Shown here: one piece after another, positions 38,855-50,151 of the stretch
How the letters are laid out: each line of letters starts with the position of its first letter
Position numbering within the stretch: the stretch's first letter is position 1
Source of the DNA: Tubulanus polymorphus
Taxonomy: Eukaryota; Nemertea; Palaeonemertea; Tubulaniformes; Tubulanidae
Direction of reading: 5' to 3'
Assembly: GCF_964204645.1 (NCBI RefSeq)
Contig: NC_134026.1
Location: 21,222,650 to 21,286,649, forward strand
DNA length: 64,000 bases
Program-made: the position numbers and the translations under genes
The notes under the pieces: model-generated
The model's database searches: none
What the model saw: only the letters and a program-made list of their open reading frames with translations
What the model was told of the DNA's origin: nothing

Positions 38855-41800
38855 TCGTCCAGACGAGTTGGCAGTCTGTTTTGTATGCTGAATCTCAAAT
38901 GGTTCGCACTTCCACAATTTTGAGTGTGATTTGATCTACAGCCTTGAGTTATTTCTGATAGTACTTGATAGCATTGCTGGTGCCACTCGATATTGAAAAA
39001 CAACAATTATATGGGAGTGTAGCTCATGACTGAAACTGTTTCAAGCTATATTCCGCAGTTAAACTCAAGTTCTGAACTGCAATGATCTGAAAATCTCCTT
39101 AAGGTGAATGCTGTTTCTTTTTTGTCTTCAGAAAATTGGCTCCAGGTCGACCTGTGCCGTTTTAACATAGCCATGACGCAATTATAAGTACGTACACACG
39201 TGTATGAGAACATTTTTCAACATTCATTACGAAGAACACTTTTGAATGTTATTATTGTTACAATGGACAGAGATATATACTTGGTAAATGAAATATCAAT
39301 ATATTCATAAGCAACTGTGTCATATTTTCAAGCCGTTTACACTTTTAAGACTTTTAGTCTAAGCATGTTTGTACATTTGGTGAGCATATCGTCAGATCTA
39401 CACACACACCGTTTGATGTGTAGTTTTGATAAACTTCTACTTAAAAAAGATTTTCATATGCCTTTGTAATTCATGAAAGTATTCATGTAATATGCAACCA
39501 TAAAATACCCTTACCACGCAGTATATTTGTGTATCGTTTATGAAATTATGTTATTTATTTATTTGTGTATGAAGTCCTACAGAGTTTTCCAGTGCATTTC
39601 ACGAAAGCCAAAAAGTTTTTATAACGGAGAGAGTCTAAGTTTGTGGCATAATACGATGTAAATTTTTGCAGGATCGGTCTAGTTTTCATTCTAGATAAGT
39701 CATTAACAATAAGTATTATTATTAGTGCTAAGTAGACACAGTTCTTGTAAATTAAGTGTTGGCCAAATACTGCATGTGTTTGGCTTCATTTTAAACCATC
39801 GTTTCATGGGTATAATGTTACTTGTATCCCGAAATCTTGAAGAAAGTTTAAGATTTACTATATAGATCTTAAATGGGCTTTGAATCTAAACCTAGACTGT
39901 GTCAATCCCAGGACCAGTTTAACCTGACTGTTTTGATTAAACTCAACGAGTTACCTTGTTTAAGTAAAACTCATTTATAACGCTAATACCAGTCTTTCAT
40001 TATCTCATTACTTGGAAAACATTCAGACATACAATTTCGGGAGCAACCTAGGTTACGTTAACAACGCACGTTTTTCAGCAATACCTATTATCATCCATCT
40101 TCGTCAATTTTTGTGGAAGGTTCCGGATAATTGCAGTATAAATGAATGATAGCAGTATAAAATACCAATAATAGCTGAATAACTACTGAAAGACAAGCAA
40201 TTACTGACAGTACCGGAGTCTACTGTACAATTATGCACAGTTCTTATTCATATATGACATGTATAACAGAAATGAGTATTGTTTAAGACATGAGAAATGT
40301 TAAAAGATCTCAAGTTCAGTGTATTTATGCGAGTTGGGCGTGGTATACATTAGAATTTAGATGGTTTACCACTACGAACAAGTCATTTAAGACAGTATTC
40401 TTTTGTTGTCTTGTCTATGTTTTTCTTTTTTAATTTTACTTACATAATCAGAAGGTGATTAAAATATCTTCCATAAATATGGCTTTATAAATCTATATAT
40501 TTATATATTCTCATAGAAGACCTATTTACACCATATATTATTATTATACACACCACGGTGTATATGTGTATAATTTACGTAAAATTTATTCATACGATGA
40601 ATAAAATGTGTTCATAATTATCCTCAAAACAAAGTTTCTTTTGATTATGTTTCATGTTTTTTTTTACAGAGTATTCAACATCGAGAGGATATTTTCCCTC
40701 TAAATAGAGCTGAACTACTTCTTTAATTGCAACTGACTGAGGCCAGGCATCATTATTCATGAAAAATACCTTTCGATTCAAAATTATGACATATACTACG
40801 CATAGATCTGATTAATTATTGGTCCACTCCTTCAAAATTCGAATGTGCCCTCCGAAAGGTTTTTTTGCAAAGATAATTCGATAAATAAGAAAACTGAATT
40901 CAAATGGGCTTCAAATTTTCTTCAAATGGGATTTTCTCCAAAACCCCCACCACTGTTTCGCATGCAGCCCTGGATTTGCCAAGTATGCCCTTATCAAACT
41001 AAGTGCCCATATCCACCCCTTTCAAAGAATTCGAGATCCGGCCATGCCTGGTATGTCAGATGGGCATTGTCATTACCCACTTACCTCCGAAAAAAATAAT
41101 TACCTCACTGAATAACTGTACCAAAACAACAAGTTCGTTAATAATATATATATTTTTTATTTTTGATATGTGTGTCTAGTAATGTTGATTAGAAAATGCT
41201 TGAATATGTATCAATGATTTCTCATTATAATAATTACTATTAATTATTCAATTAAGCAACAGCAGGGCTCTCAAGGACTAGCTTTCTGAAAGATTAGCAC
41301 ATAAATACGTATTTTGGAGGAACTAAAAACCACAGAATAGTTCCTATACAGGAAATTAATCAATATCATCAGAAATGTATTATAACCTAAAATATTTTCA
41401 ACAAAGATTTTTTGTTAGAATTTTCTGAAACCTCTGGACGAATTACCTGCATTTGAGAGATTTAAAGCTTACAGTAGTAACAAACTTCGTTACACAGCAG
41501 AATTGCGTTAATTCAGCTACGAATACTTTAGATCAACTCATAGATATATCACTCCATACAAAGAATGCGGAACATACATACGCGCAGAGAAAATATGCAG
41601 CACATAGAAAAATATATGACATATTATGAAGGTACTGGTTATAGGACTGTAGCAACTGGCTGCTTAATTGGTCCAACATTTAGGAAAGATAATGCGACGG
41701 ATTGAGACACTTTTTGGCAAAATCGCAATATATTGCTCGACAAAATGTTGAACCAGTTAAACCGACTATAAAACTCTCATCGGTGCAAATACAAACAGCA

Positions 41801-42341
41801 ATGAAAAATATAGTTTATTCATACTTCAACAAACAAATGGAGACTTTCCATACTCTAGCAGCTTATAAACATTTTATAGAGGTAAATCTACGGATTTAAA
41901 AGCGTTTTCCAGCTAAAAATTGGCATTTAGTCACTATATATAAGATTTCAAATCATTCACAGAACAATAGTATGCGGTCCTTAATCTAAATTCAGAATGT
42001 ACGGCATGTCTTAAATGGTTTTTGATTAAAATTTTGACCTTGCATTTGTAGGATTTGCAATATTGTTGAATCGAAATAAACTTCATCAATGCCAAATGAT
42101 AGGGGTTAAGTGAGTTTTTATATAGCAATATATACATACTAATAATTATAATTCAACGACTGAAAGGAATTACTACTGTAATCAACAAAATATACCCCGG
42201 TTAATACACCAAAATTATCTTATTTTCAATCCTGAACATAATCACTGGAAGACTTCCTCCTTTTCTACAGTACATCGACATCAAAATACAGGAATTCATG
42301 AATCATAAAGGACAATGAAATTCGATAAAGCTTAAGACTGC
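38855..42341. other. Convergent intergenic region (3' UTRs of B3GLCT and GLOD4)
   Basis: No gene recognised. The proximal part should hold the B3GLCT 3' UTR; ATTAAA at 40458 and AATAAA at 40600 are the canonical-type signals I see on the plus strand. AATAAA also occurs on the minus strand nearby (TTTATT at 40585). The middle is AT-rich with no clear repeat ends. Confidence 0.5.
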
Positions 42342-42347
42342 TTTATT
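42342..42347 (-). terminator. Candidate GLOD4 polyadenylation signal
   Basis: AATAAA on the minus strand, about 330 nt downstream of the GLOD4 stop codon. Confidence 0.45.
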
Positions 42348-42676
42348 GCAACGAATTTGGCTAATAGTGAATAGTAATCTACATTTACAAAAGAGGAAAA
42401 TAGTGAAAAAAAGATTAGATCTAATGGCACAAATAAAAGATTTTGATTTAAAAGTTCTTATATTCTCTTACCTCTACCTTAAACGAGCTAATTTCTATTA
42501 TTTCCTAGAATTTCAAAAACTTGAAAATTCAATCGTTTAAAATCAAAATTATCGGTGTTTAATCTAATGTTTAAAGAGATATTGCTAGTAACCAAGTGAT
42601 TCAATTGAATACAAGTAGAATATAGCATAAACATGTATAAATTTAGCAGCCTGAGTTCCAACATCAATTGAATCTA

Positions 42677-45600
42677 TTATGCATCAGCTTTTGATTGACC
42701 CTTTTTTGCAAACCATTCGTCACTTTTGTCAGCCTCCAAAGCCTGGAATGAATTGAAGTTACCATTACTGCTTTTATCTAATTAAATATGATGCTAAGAA
42801 TGCCAACCTTAACCTTCACCTAAGGGTTTAACTCAATTACTATAGTCAATAGGGATAACTCCAAAACTGGCACCAGCATCGAGTTGCACTGTTGGTTTTA
42901 AATTTTAAGACAGAACTGAAGTTGTTAGATTGGCCATGAAACCAAAATAGGCTTAGACAGGTCCTAAATCCCAGCATCAATTGCACAGCTAGCACATTAT
43001 TGCAAGTTGCAGTTGAAACCTACCTCCTGCAGCAAACGATCAGCCTCTGGATCCACTACCGATAGCTCCCTAAACGCCTCATCACCGACAAAACAAATTT
43101 CATGTTGATCCTATGAAAACAAACAATGACTGTTTAGCCACAAAGTCAAGGCATAAGAAGAATGATAGTGACAGCGAGTAATACTTACCGGATCGGCTAA
43201 AATGACAACTTGAACGGTAGCTTTTCCCGGCGTGTCGAGACTAACTAGAGGGGTGAGAATTGTATAGCCAGCACCTTTTATCGAATGTTCTAAGGTTGGA
43301 AGCTAAAAATAAACAATCCTAACAATCAAAATTTTACCTCTTGAAAAACCAAGGTCTAGTTTGATGAAAAAATTTAAGCCTACTGGGTAAAACATTAAAT
43401 TCAAATTGTTGCTTTCAATGATTAACATGAAGTAACCAATAGCCAAGTTGCTATTGGTTAAACTTGTTAGACTTAATCGTGCAACTGGGCTAGGTTGCCA
43501 CTAATAGTTACAAGATTTTGCACTTTGTGATATTGACATTATTAATAATGTTGGTTAAGATCAATCTTGTGTATACCAGACAATCCATTTGTACCACTAG
43601 GCATGCCCTTTCAGTCATTTATTTTGATTGGTCTTAGAGAAATCGTAGTACAGAATAAGGTTTCTATGTGCACCTACCTGCTCTTTTGGAACGGAAAATG
43701 CTATTCTACCAAATGCTTTTGCATGATCGACCTTTTTACCAATGTCCACGAATTCCAGTTTGCACTGCAAAGCAAAATAAACTATCTATAAGTACTCGGC
43801 ATCTTTATCCGAAAAATTTATGACAATCAGATGACTATACAGTTGCCCTTGTTTAAGTCATCCAAGTTGGGACCATCATTTTGTTGATGACTCAACCAAA
43901 CTACTTCTTAGCAAGTAGAATTGGAAATACAGATGACTTAAATAATGTGATGGCTTATCGGATTATGACTTATCAGATTGTAATAGTATTCTATGAGAAA
44001 AGCCTTCATCGATTTCAATTTAGTTGGAAAAATGCTCACTTGTTCTTCTGAAAATCCAACAGTAGCCTGCTTCTCAGTTTCATCATAGAGATTCATACCC
44101 AATCGGTCCACCCAGTATTCTAGTGAGAAAATTGCAAAAATATTCAATCGTGTTGGTTCTAATGAAATCAGCAAATAAAAAGTAAATTTTCAAAACAAAC
44201 AGTACCTAATGAATTCTGCAGATTAGCAGAGGCCAACGAAACCATCTTAACAGGATCTGAAACAAGCCATTAAAATGAGATTGATATAAATAGGCTTAGT
44301 CAATCAATAAATATTCATACAGTTTGTAAAAATTTAATACGGTAGTCTACTATGAACAGAGGTGTTGTTGCAATACGTAGGAATAGTGGCAATTCATAGA
44401 AATATGGACCCCAACCCCTTGGGTACCCCCGAGGGTCAAATCCAAAAGTACCGCTCTGCTGTTTTAGACCTTCTAGGCCCATAGATCAAGTTTCATCTTG
44501 TTCCTTTAATAATCTTTAGGTCTAATAGCAATTCAAAGTAAAAGATAACGACGGACGAATGACATTCCCCTTTAAACCAACAGCTCGACGGCGACCAAAG
44601 GTTGGTTTAAGGGCAGCTTTATATTCAATATTAGTAAGATATTACCTCCTTCTGAATCTTTATCATGTAAATGGAATTTGTAGCCACCGGGTGCCTCCAC
44701 AGTATATATGCCATCCTCTTCAGAGAAAGGCCAGCCCCGCGATTTAGCATTCTCTACTGCTTCCTTACTGTGTATAGTGATACCCTAGAAATTTGAAACA
44801 GACTATAATATACTTTGTATATGGGACCGCTGTAACCCATTGATTCCAGAGCTTCTCGGGCATTTAGGAAATTGACGCTTAATCCATCGGATAGACAATC
44901 CATTTGTACTGTTATACAATGATATTGGTGTGTAAATATGTGAATAAAATGGCTCACGTCCAGCTAATTAATACCAGACTCCAGTTTCATGAAAGAATTC
45001 ATGCTTTTAACGGTAAAGAATATGAAGTAACCGATATCAGCTAAATCGAAATAAATTTCATGAAAATGGACCCAGTAAAATCGTGGACTCATAAACTAGA
45101 TCAAAAATGTCTTCAATGTAAGGAAAACGGATTATAATTTTACCCGGAAGTCATTTCCCAACAGATACGATCCGATTCCATAATTGTATGTCAATTCTAT
45201 AACGAAATGGTTATCTTCGGGACCGTAGCCGACCATAGATTTGCTCCATTTTCCGTCGTAAGGTCTGAAGTTGATTCAATGATCATAGTCAATATACGCA
45301 AACAAAGTTACCAAAGCGAAGGCTAGGCTAATGAGGTCCATGAATTTAAACTCACCCATTACAACTGGCTTTGCATCCTTCTTCGAATTCCTCATGGCGC
45401 AAAAACTGAAAAGAAACTGATTATATTACAACGACCAGTACCACTATCCCTTCTTTTTATGGATTATGGCGCAGGTTAGCGGATTAGCTACAATTATCAA
45501 TTGCAATCATAAGTCCCAGTGCCCTAAACCTATAATGTTCCATCGTTTATTAATCCTATTTCAAATATCAAAGTTGCGTCACATCCCTGTGGGCAGATAG

Positions 45601-46494
45601 TTACCTAATCACTTGTATCAAACTAGTTTGGATAGCTGATAGATCAAGCTTTGCATTTATTTTAACAAACGAACTAAAAAGGCAATTTTCTGCGGTTGGT
45701 GAAGTTATCGAATTGTGAATCAAAACTGTCCATGACACCAGGGCGGTAAAAGTGACGCACCTCTCATGTTTGACGTGATCAATTGAAAGAAAAATCACTG
45801 TTCCACACTCAGCATATCTCTGGGAATCTAGGAATCCAATGCAGTGATTTATTTCAAATTATTATTAAAATTGATAAGAAAAATTTTCTTTTTCTTTCGC
45901 TAATTGAGTGAATCACGAAACATCGTTTCAGCAAACAAATCTCCATTTTGGATTTACCAATCAAATATGCATGGTGTCCAGTCCAAAATTTGTAGCGATC
46001 TCGATCGTCAAAAAAATCAGGCCAAAAACCAACTTTCTAGTGGAGATATCATAAAATAAACCACTTCACTAATTTCCTGGTGACATTACAAGCCGTAAAC
46101 AGTGATCTACAATATAGTCGATTGAACCATTAGCAGATGTGCGGATCCTATAAATTCTATAGGGCAGGCATTCGGGGAAGAATGACTATATATATGATGG
46201 GCAGAATCCCCAAACAGAAAAGTTCAATTCCTTAGTCTTTTTAAGATTTCTAATTAATTTGCTTGTCGTGTTGTGGTTGTGCGGTGGGATTGCATTGTTG
46301 TTGGAACTTCCAAAAATGAAATATAAATCTCTCTCGCGCTCTCTCAACAAAAAAAGCATCATATGTTGAGACTTGTGAGGAGACGTCGGACAATGACTGT
46401 GTACCTTCATCCCCAGAACATTCTTAAAAAATTCGACCGTTTTCGATCTATCACCGATTTTAAATACAAAGTGCAGAGCTCTTCTAGATGACAT
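42677..46494 (-). CDS. GLOD4: Glyoxalase domain-containing protein 4, complete gene of 10 exons
   Basis: GLOD4 belongs to the vicinal-oxygen-chelate (glyoxalase I) fold; its physiological substrate is not firmly established. Exons in transcript order: 46494-46405, 45405-45356, 45264-45144, 44784-44646, 44256-44206, 44119-44040, 43764-43678, 43302-43189, 43110-43024, 42742-42677. They join in frame to 294 aa (human about 298), all with GT-AG introns. Domain one (about 5-125): [60 protein letters not shown], and [20 protein letters not shown]. Domain two (about 130-265): [44 protein letters not shown] and [14 protein letters not shown]. The C-terminus is [12 protein letters not shown] plus a short tail. 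The start matches the family N-terminus. Intron 1 carries a diverged hAT-type MITE. Confidence 0.95.
45742..46160. repeat. Diverged MITE in GLOD4 intron 1
   Basis: GGTAAAAGTGACGCACCTCTC at the left resembles the 15977 element end, and GATGTGCGGATCC at the right resembles its other end. Internal AATCACTG/CAGTGATC motifs are also shared. The terminal few bases at the right have decayed. Confidence 0.5.
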
Positions 46495-46819
46495 GTTTAA
46501 TCTGCTGATTTATTATTTTCGATCGAATTTCTGTCACTCCCAATTTATCCTGGATATTCGTACGCTCAAGCTAAGTGGTCACATGACTACCATGTGACTA
46601 CGCAATTCAATTAAATCTACGCTATATTGACCTCGATGTAGGCCTGCTCCGATTCATTTCCTCGCTTGCCAGTGTTTAGAGTGTGGTTGCGGCACGGTCT
46701 TCAATTTCACACAGGCAAAATCATATATCGCATTAGTTGTAATTGTAGCTTGAGAGTGTTTTAATCACAGTTCAATACAGAGCCGCGTATTATTCGCGTC
46801 ACGAAATCATAGTAAAAGA

Positions 46820-46905
46820 CACAGAAACTATAAAGTCTCGCCGGGCGGCGGGTGCCCACCTGTGCGCAGGCCGCAGCGACAGGGCGACCGAAGTACGACT
46901 ACTAG
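46820..46905. other. Short GC-rich patch
   Basis: A conspicuous GC-rich island (CCGGGCGGCGGGTGCCCACC) in otherwise AT-rich DNA, about 350 bp upstream of GLOD4. It could belong to a promoter or a divergent non-coding exon. No ORF or tRNA-like fold is visible. Confidence 0.25.
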
Positions 46906-47008
46906 ACCTGAAGGCTGAACTGGAAACTGGGAATCTCAAGGGTTCATAAGAATCTAGAAAGAAAATCAAAGAAAACTCGCGGAATTAGTCAAATTTTACC
47001 AATCACCT

Positions 47009-47148
47009 GGGGCCGGTTGCATAGTCATGACTTAGATTTAAGACCAGTTTAAGACCAACTTAGTTCTATAGCCAATCTAACAACTTAAGACCAGTCTTAA
47101 GATTTAAGACCACTTTTGGACTTAAGTCATGACTGTGCAACTGGCACC
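47009..47148. repeat. MITE with GGGCCGGTTGCA ends
   Basis: GGGGCCGGTTGCATAGTCAT at the left and its counterpart ATGACTGTGCAACTGGCACC at the right enclose a TTAAGACC-repeat interior. Immediately after it (47150-47177) comes another left end of the same family, GGGCCCAGTTGCACAATCGT, which runs straight into the 24-bp repeat array. Confidence 0.65.
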
Positions 47149-47175
47149 AGGGCCCAGTTGCACAATCGTGACTTA

Positions 47176-48150
47176 ATGATAAATTGTTTGACAGTTTAAA
47201 TGATAAATTGTTTGATAGTTGAAATGATAAATTGTTCGACTGTTGAAATGATAAATTGTTCGACTGTTGAAATGATAAATTTTTTGACAGTTGAAATGAT
47301 AAATTGTTTGACAGTTGAAATGATAAATTGTTTGACAGTTGAAATGATAAATTGTTTGACAGTTGAAATGATAAATTGTTCGACTGTTGAAATGATAAAT
47401 TGTTTGACAGTTTAAATGATAAATTGTTTGACAGTTGAAATGATAAATTGTTTGACAGTTGAAATGATAAATTGTTCGACTGTTGAAATGATAAATTGTT
47501 CGACAGTTTAAATGATAAATTGTTCGACTGTTGAAATGATAAATTGTTTGACAGTTGAAATGATAAATTGTTTGACAGTTGAAATGATAAATTGTTTGAC
47601 AGTTGAAATGATAAATTGTTCGACTGTTGAAATGATAAATTGTTTGACAGTTGAAATGATAAATTGTTTGACAGTTGAAATGATAAATTGTTTGACAGTT
47701 GAAATGATAAATTGTTCGACTGTTGAAATGATAAGACAGTTGAAATGATAAATTGTTTGACAGTTGAAATGATAAATTGTTTGACAGTTGAAATGATAAA
47801 TTGTTTGACAGTTGAAATGATAAATTGTTTGACAGTTGAAATGATAAATTGTTCGACTGTTGAAATGATAAATTGTTTGACAGTTGAAATGATAAATTGT
47901 TTGACAGTTGAAATGATAAATTGTTTGACAGTTGAAATGATAAATTGTTCGACTGTTGAAATGATAAGACAGTTGAAATGATAAATTGTTTGACAGTTGA
48001 AATGATAAATTGTTTGACAGTTGAAATGATAAATTGTTTGGCAGTTGAAATGATAAATTGTTTGACAGTTGAAATGATAAATTGTTTGACAGTTGAAATG
48101 ATAAATTGTTTGACTGTTGAAATGTTAAATTGTTAGACTGTTGAAATGTT
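47176..48150. repeat. 24-bp tandem array, left arm
   Basis: About 40 copies of a 24-bp unit of the form ATGATAAATTGTTTGACAGT plus TGAA. Two main variants alternate (TTTGACAGTT and TTCGACTGTT), roughly three or four of the first to one of the second. Short 15-bp partial units (GATAAGACAGTTGAA) at 47731 and 47965 mark larger duplicated blocks. The array is the inverted counterpart of 49165-50098. The unit length is a multiple of three and has no stop in one frame, so long artefactual ORFs result. Confidence 0.97.
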
Positions 48151-48287
48151 AAATTGTTTGGCTGTAAATTTAATTGTTATTTGATTTAATCATTTAAAAG
48201 TTTAATATTTTAAAAATGATTATAAAATATTTAAATAAAACCTAGCAAATATTTTATAAACTGTTTAATTTTTCTCTTGAATAAATG

Positions 48288-48368
48288 GATGGTTTCATCC
48301 CAACTGGGAAAAGTGATTTGAAACATTATTTAGTTGCTGGAGGTCTAGTACATAGATATATAAATTAG
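48288..48368 (+). pseudogene. Truncated inverted copy of the 72-aa ORF
   Basis: This reads MDGFIPTGKSDLKHYLVAGG, identical to the start of the minus-strand ORF at 48810-49028, then diverges after the arm boundary near 48347 and stops within a few codons. It is the broken copy created by the inverted duplication. Confidence 0.7.
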
Positions 48369-48467
48369 TTTTTATAAAAATTATAAATATTAATTATTAA
48401 TCTAAATATAGAAATAGTTAAAATATTATCTATTTTTATATTTTCAACCAATTTAACAGTCGTATTC

Positions 48468-48770
48468 TCAATTTGAATTATACAGTTTATCATCTAATTC
48501 ATGAATATATTTATGATTTCTCAAACTCTTTTTATTTTTATATCTTTTATTACATATTTCACAACACTTAATATTATTCAATCTATCTGAAATATAATTT
48601 ATATTATCTATTAATTCAGTGTATCTAATTATACAGCAATCATAGAATTCTAACAACTGTTTTATAGTATAAACTGAGAATGAAAATAAACCTGTAAGCA
48701 TAATAATTGATTTAATATTCTGTTGATTTTGATATATTAGATGTAATAAGTTTAATATATTTTCACTCAT
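48468..48770 (-). CDS. Small C2H2 zinc-finger protein of the AT-rich island (unrecognised)
   Basis: A 100-aa ORF in the palindrome core. Residues about 20-36 are hydrophobic (IIMLTGLFSFSVY), enough for one membrane segment. A canonical C2H2 finger follows near the C-terminus: C-x2-C-x12-H-x3-H in CEICNKRYKNKKSLRNHKYIH. The combination of an N-terminal hydrophobic segment and one finger is unusual. The residue use (Asn, Ile, Lys, Tyr) matches the other island ORFs and not the host genes. It lies 39 bp downstream of the 72-aa ORF on the same strand, and the two could be co-transcribed. I do not recognise the family; a function is not assigned. An intact finger argues that the frame is, or recently was, used. 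Confidence 0.45.
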   Translation of the reverse strand: MSENILNLLHLIYQNQQNIKSIIMLTGLFSFSVYTIKQLLEFYDCCIIRYTELIDNINYISDRLNNIKCCEICNKRYKNKKSLRNHKYIHELDDKLYNSN

Positions 48771-48809
48771 TTTGATAGCCCAAAATATATGAAATTAAAA
48801 GATGCTGTT

Positions 48810-49028
48810 TTAATCCTCTAAATCATTTTCCAAATTAACTTTTTTATTCTTTTTATTTCTGTGATTGTTTCCATTTAACTTCTTTAATTTTTTACTCAAT
48901 TTATTATTTTCATTCATCAAATCTTTTGAAATATTCTCATAGTAAAAATATAATGCTGCCAATATTAAACCTCCAGCAACTAAATAATGTTTCAAATCAC
49001 TTTTCCCAGTTGGGATGAAACCATCCAT
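48810..49028 (-). CDS. Small single-pass membrane protein of the AT-rich island (unrecognised)
   Basis: A 72-aa ORF: a short polar N-terminus (MDGFIPTGKSDLKHY), one hydrophobic helix at about 16-31 (LVAGGLILAALYFYYE), then a Lys/Asn-rich basic tail with heptad-like Leu spacing (LSKKLKKLNG). This could be a small membrane-anchored coiled-coil protein. Its first 21 codons and upstream sequence are part of the inverted arms, so the other arm has a truncated copy at 48288-48368. No family is recognised. Confidence 0.45.
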   Translation of the reverse strand: MDGFIPTGKSDLKHYLVAGGLILAALYFYYENISKDLMNENNKLSKKLKKLNGNNHRNKKNKKVNLENDLED

Positions 49029-49164
49029 TTATTTAAGAGAAAAATTAAACAGTTTATAAAATATTTGCTGGTTTTTATTTAAATATTTTATAATCGTTTT
49101 TAAAATATTAAACTTTTAAATGATTAAATCAAATAACAATTAAATTTACAGCCAAACAATTTAA

Positions 49165-50098
49165 CATTTCAACAGTCTAACAATTTAACATTTCAACAGT
49201 CAAACAATTTATCATTTCAACTGTCAAACAATTTATCATTTCAACTGTCAAACAATTTATCATTTCAACTGCCAAACAATTTATCATTTCAACTGTCAAA
49301 CAATTTATCATTTCAACTGCCAAACAATTTATCATTTCAACTGTCAAACAATTTATCATTTCAACTGTCAAACAATTTATCATTTCAACTGTCAAACAAT
49401 TTATCATTTCGACTGTCAAACAATTTATCATTTCAACTGTCTTATCGTTTCAACAGTCGAACAATTTATCATTTCAACTGTCAAACAATTTATCATTTCA
49501 ACTGTCAAACAATTTATCATTTCAACTGTCAAACAATTTATCATTTCAACAGTCGAACAATTTATCATTTCAACTGTCAAACAATTTATCATTTCAACTG
49601 TCAAACAATTTATCATTTCAACTGTCAAACAATTTATCATTTCAACTGTCTTATCATTTCAACAGTCGAACAATTTATCATTTCAACTGTCAAACAATTT
49701 ATCATTTCAACTGTCAAACAATTTATCATTTCAACTGTCAAACAATTTATCATTTCAACAGTCGAACAATTTATCATTTAAACTGTCAAACAATTTATCA
49801 TTTCAACAGTTGAACAATTTATCATTTCAACTGTCAAACAATTTATCATTTCAACTGTCAAACAATTTATCATTTCAACTGTCAAACAATTTATCATTTC
49901 AACTGTCAAAAAATTTATCATTTCAACAGTTGAACAATTTATCATTTCAACAGTCGAACAATTTATCATTTCAACTATCAAACAATTTATCATTTCAACT
50001 GTCAAACAATTTATCATTTCAACTGTCAAACAATTTATCATTTCAACTGTCAAAAAATTTATCATTTCAACTATCAAACAATTTATCATTTTAACAGT
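49165..50098. repeat. 24-bp tandem array, right arm
   Basis: About 38 copies of the reverse complement of the left-arm unit (TTCAACTGTCAAACAATTTA plus TCAT) with the same two variants and the same short partial units (49437, 49644). The inner edge, beside AATTTACAGCCAAACAATTT, mirrors the left arm precisely. Copy number and variant order differ between arms, so the two have evolved separately or been assembled imperfectly. Confidence 0.97.
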
Positions 50099-50151
50099 CT
50101 ATTAGATATTTAAATCATTTAACTCAATTCAATAATTATAATGTAGAATTG

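Larger units (their letters stand above)
47176..50098. mobile_element. Large palindromic AT-rich island (putative virus-like or transposon end)
   Basis: Arms 47176-48347 and 48966-50098 are inverted copies of each other: each has a 24-bp repeat array, then about 180 bp of unique AT-rich sequence, then the first ~21 codons of a small membrane-protein ORF. The core between them is about 620 bp. Base composition and Lys/Asn/Ile-rich ORFs are unlike all neighbouring host genes. No transposase, integrase or polymerase is visible. The origin is inference: an insertion derived from a linear DNA virus, a virus-like transposon, or another foreign linear replicon. Confidence 0.6.

Noticed and set aside
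47176-48150. CRISPR-like array
   Set aside because: There are no unique spacers, the genome is eukaryotic, and the units are contiguous 24-bp repeats.
47200-50094. ORFs of eight-residue repeats in the 24-bp arrays, on both strands
   Set aside because: The repeat unit is a multiple of three without stops in some frames. No start context, promoter or non-repeat domain supports a protein.
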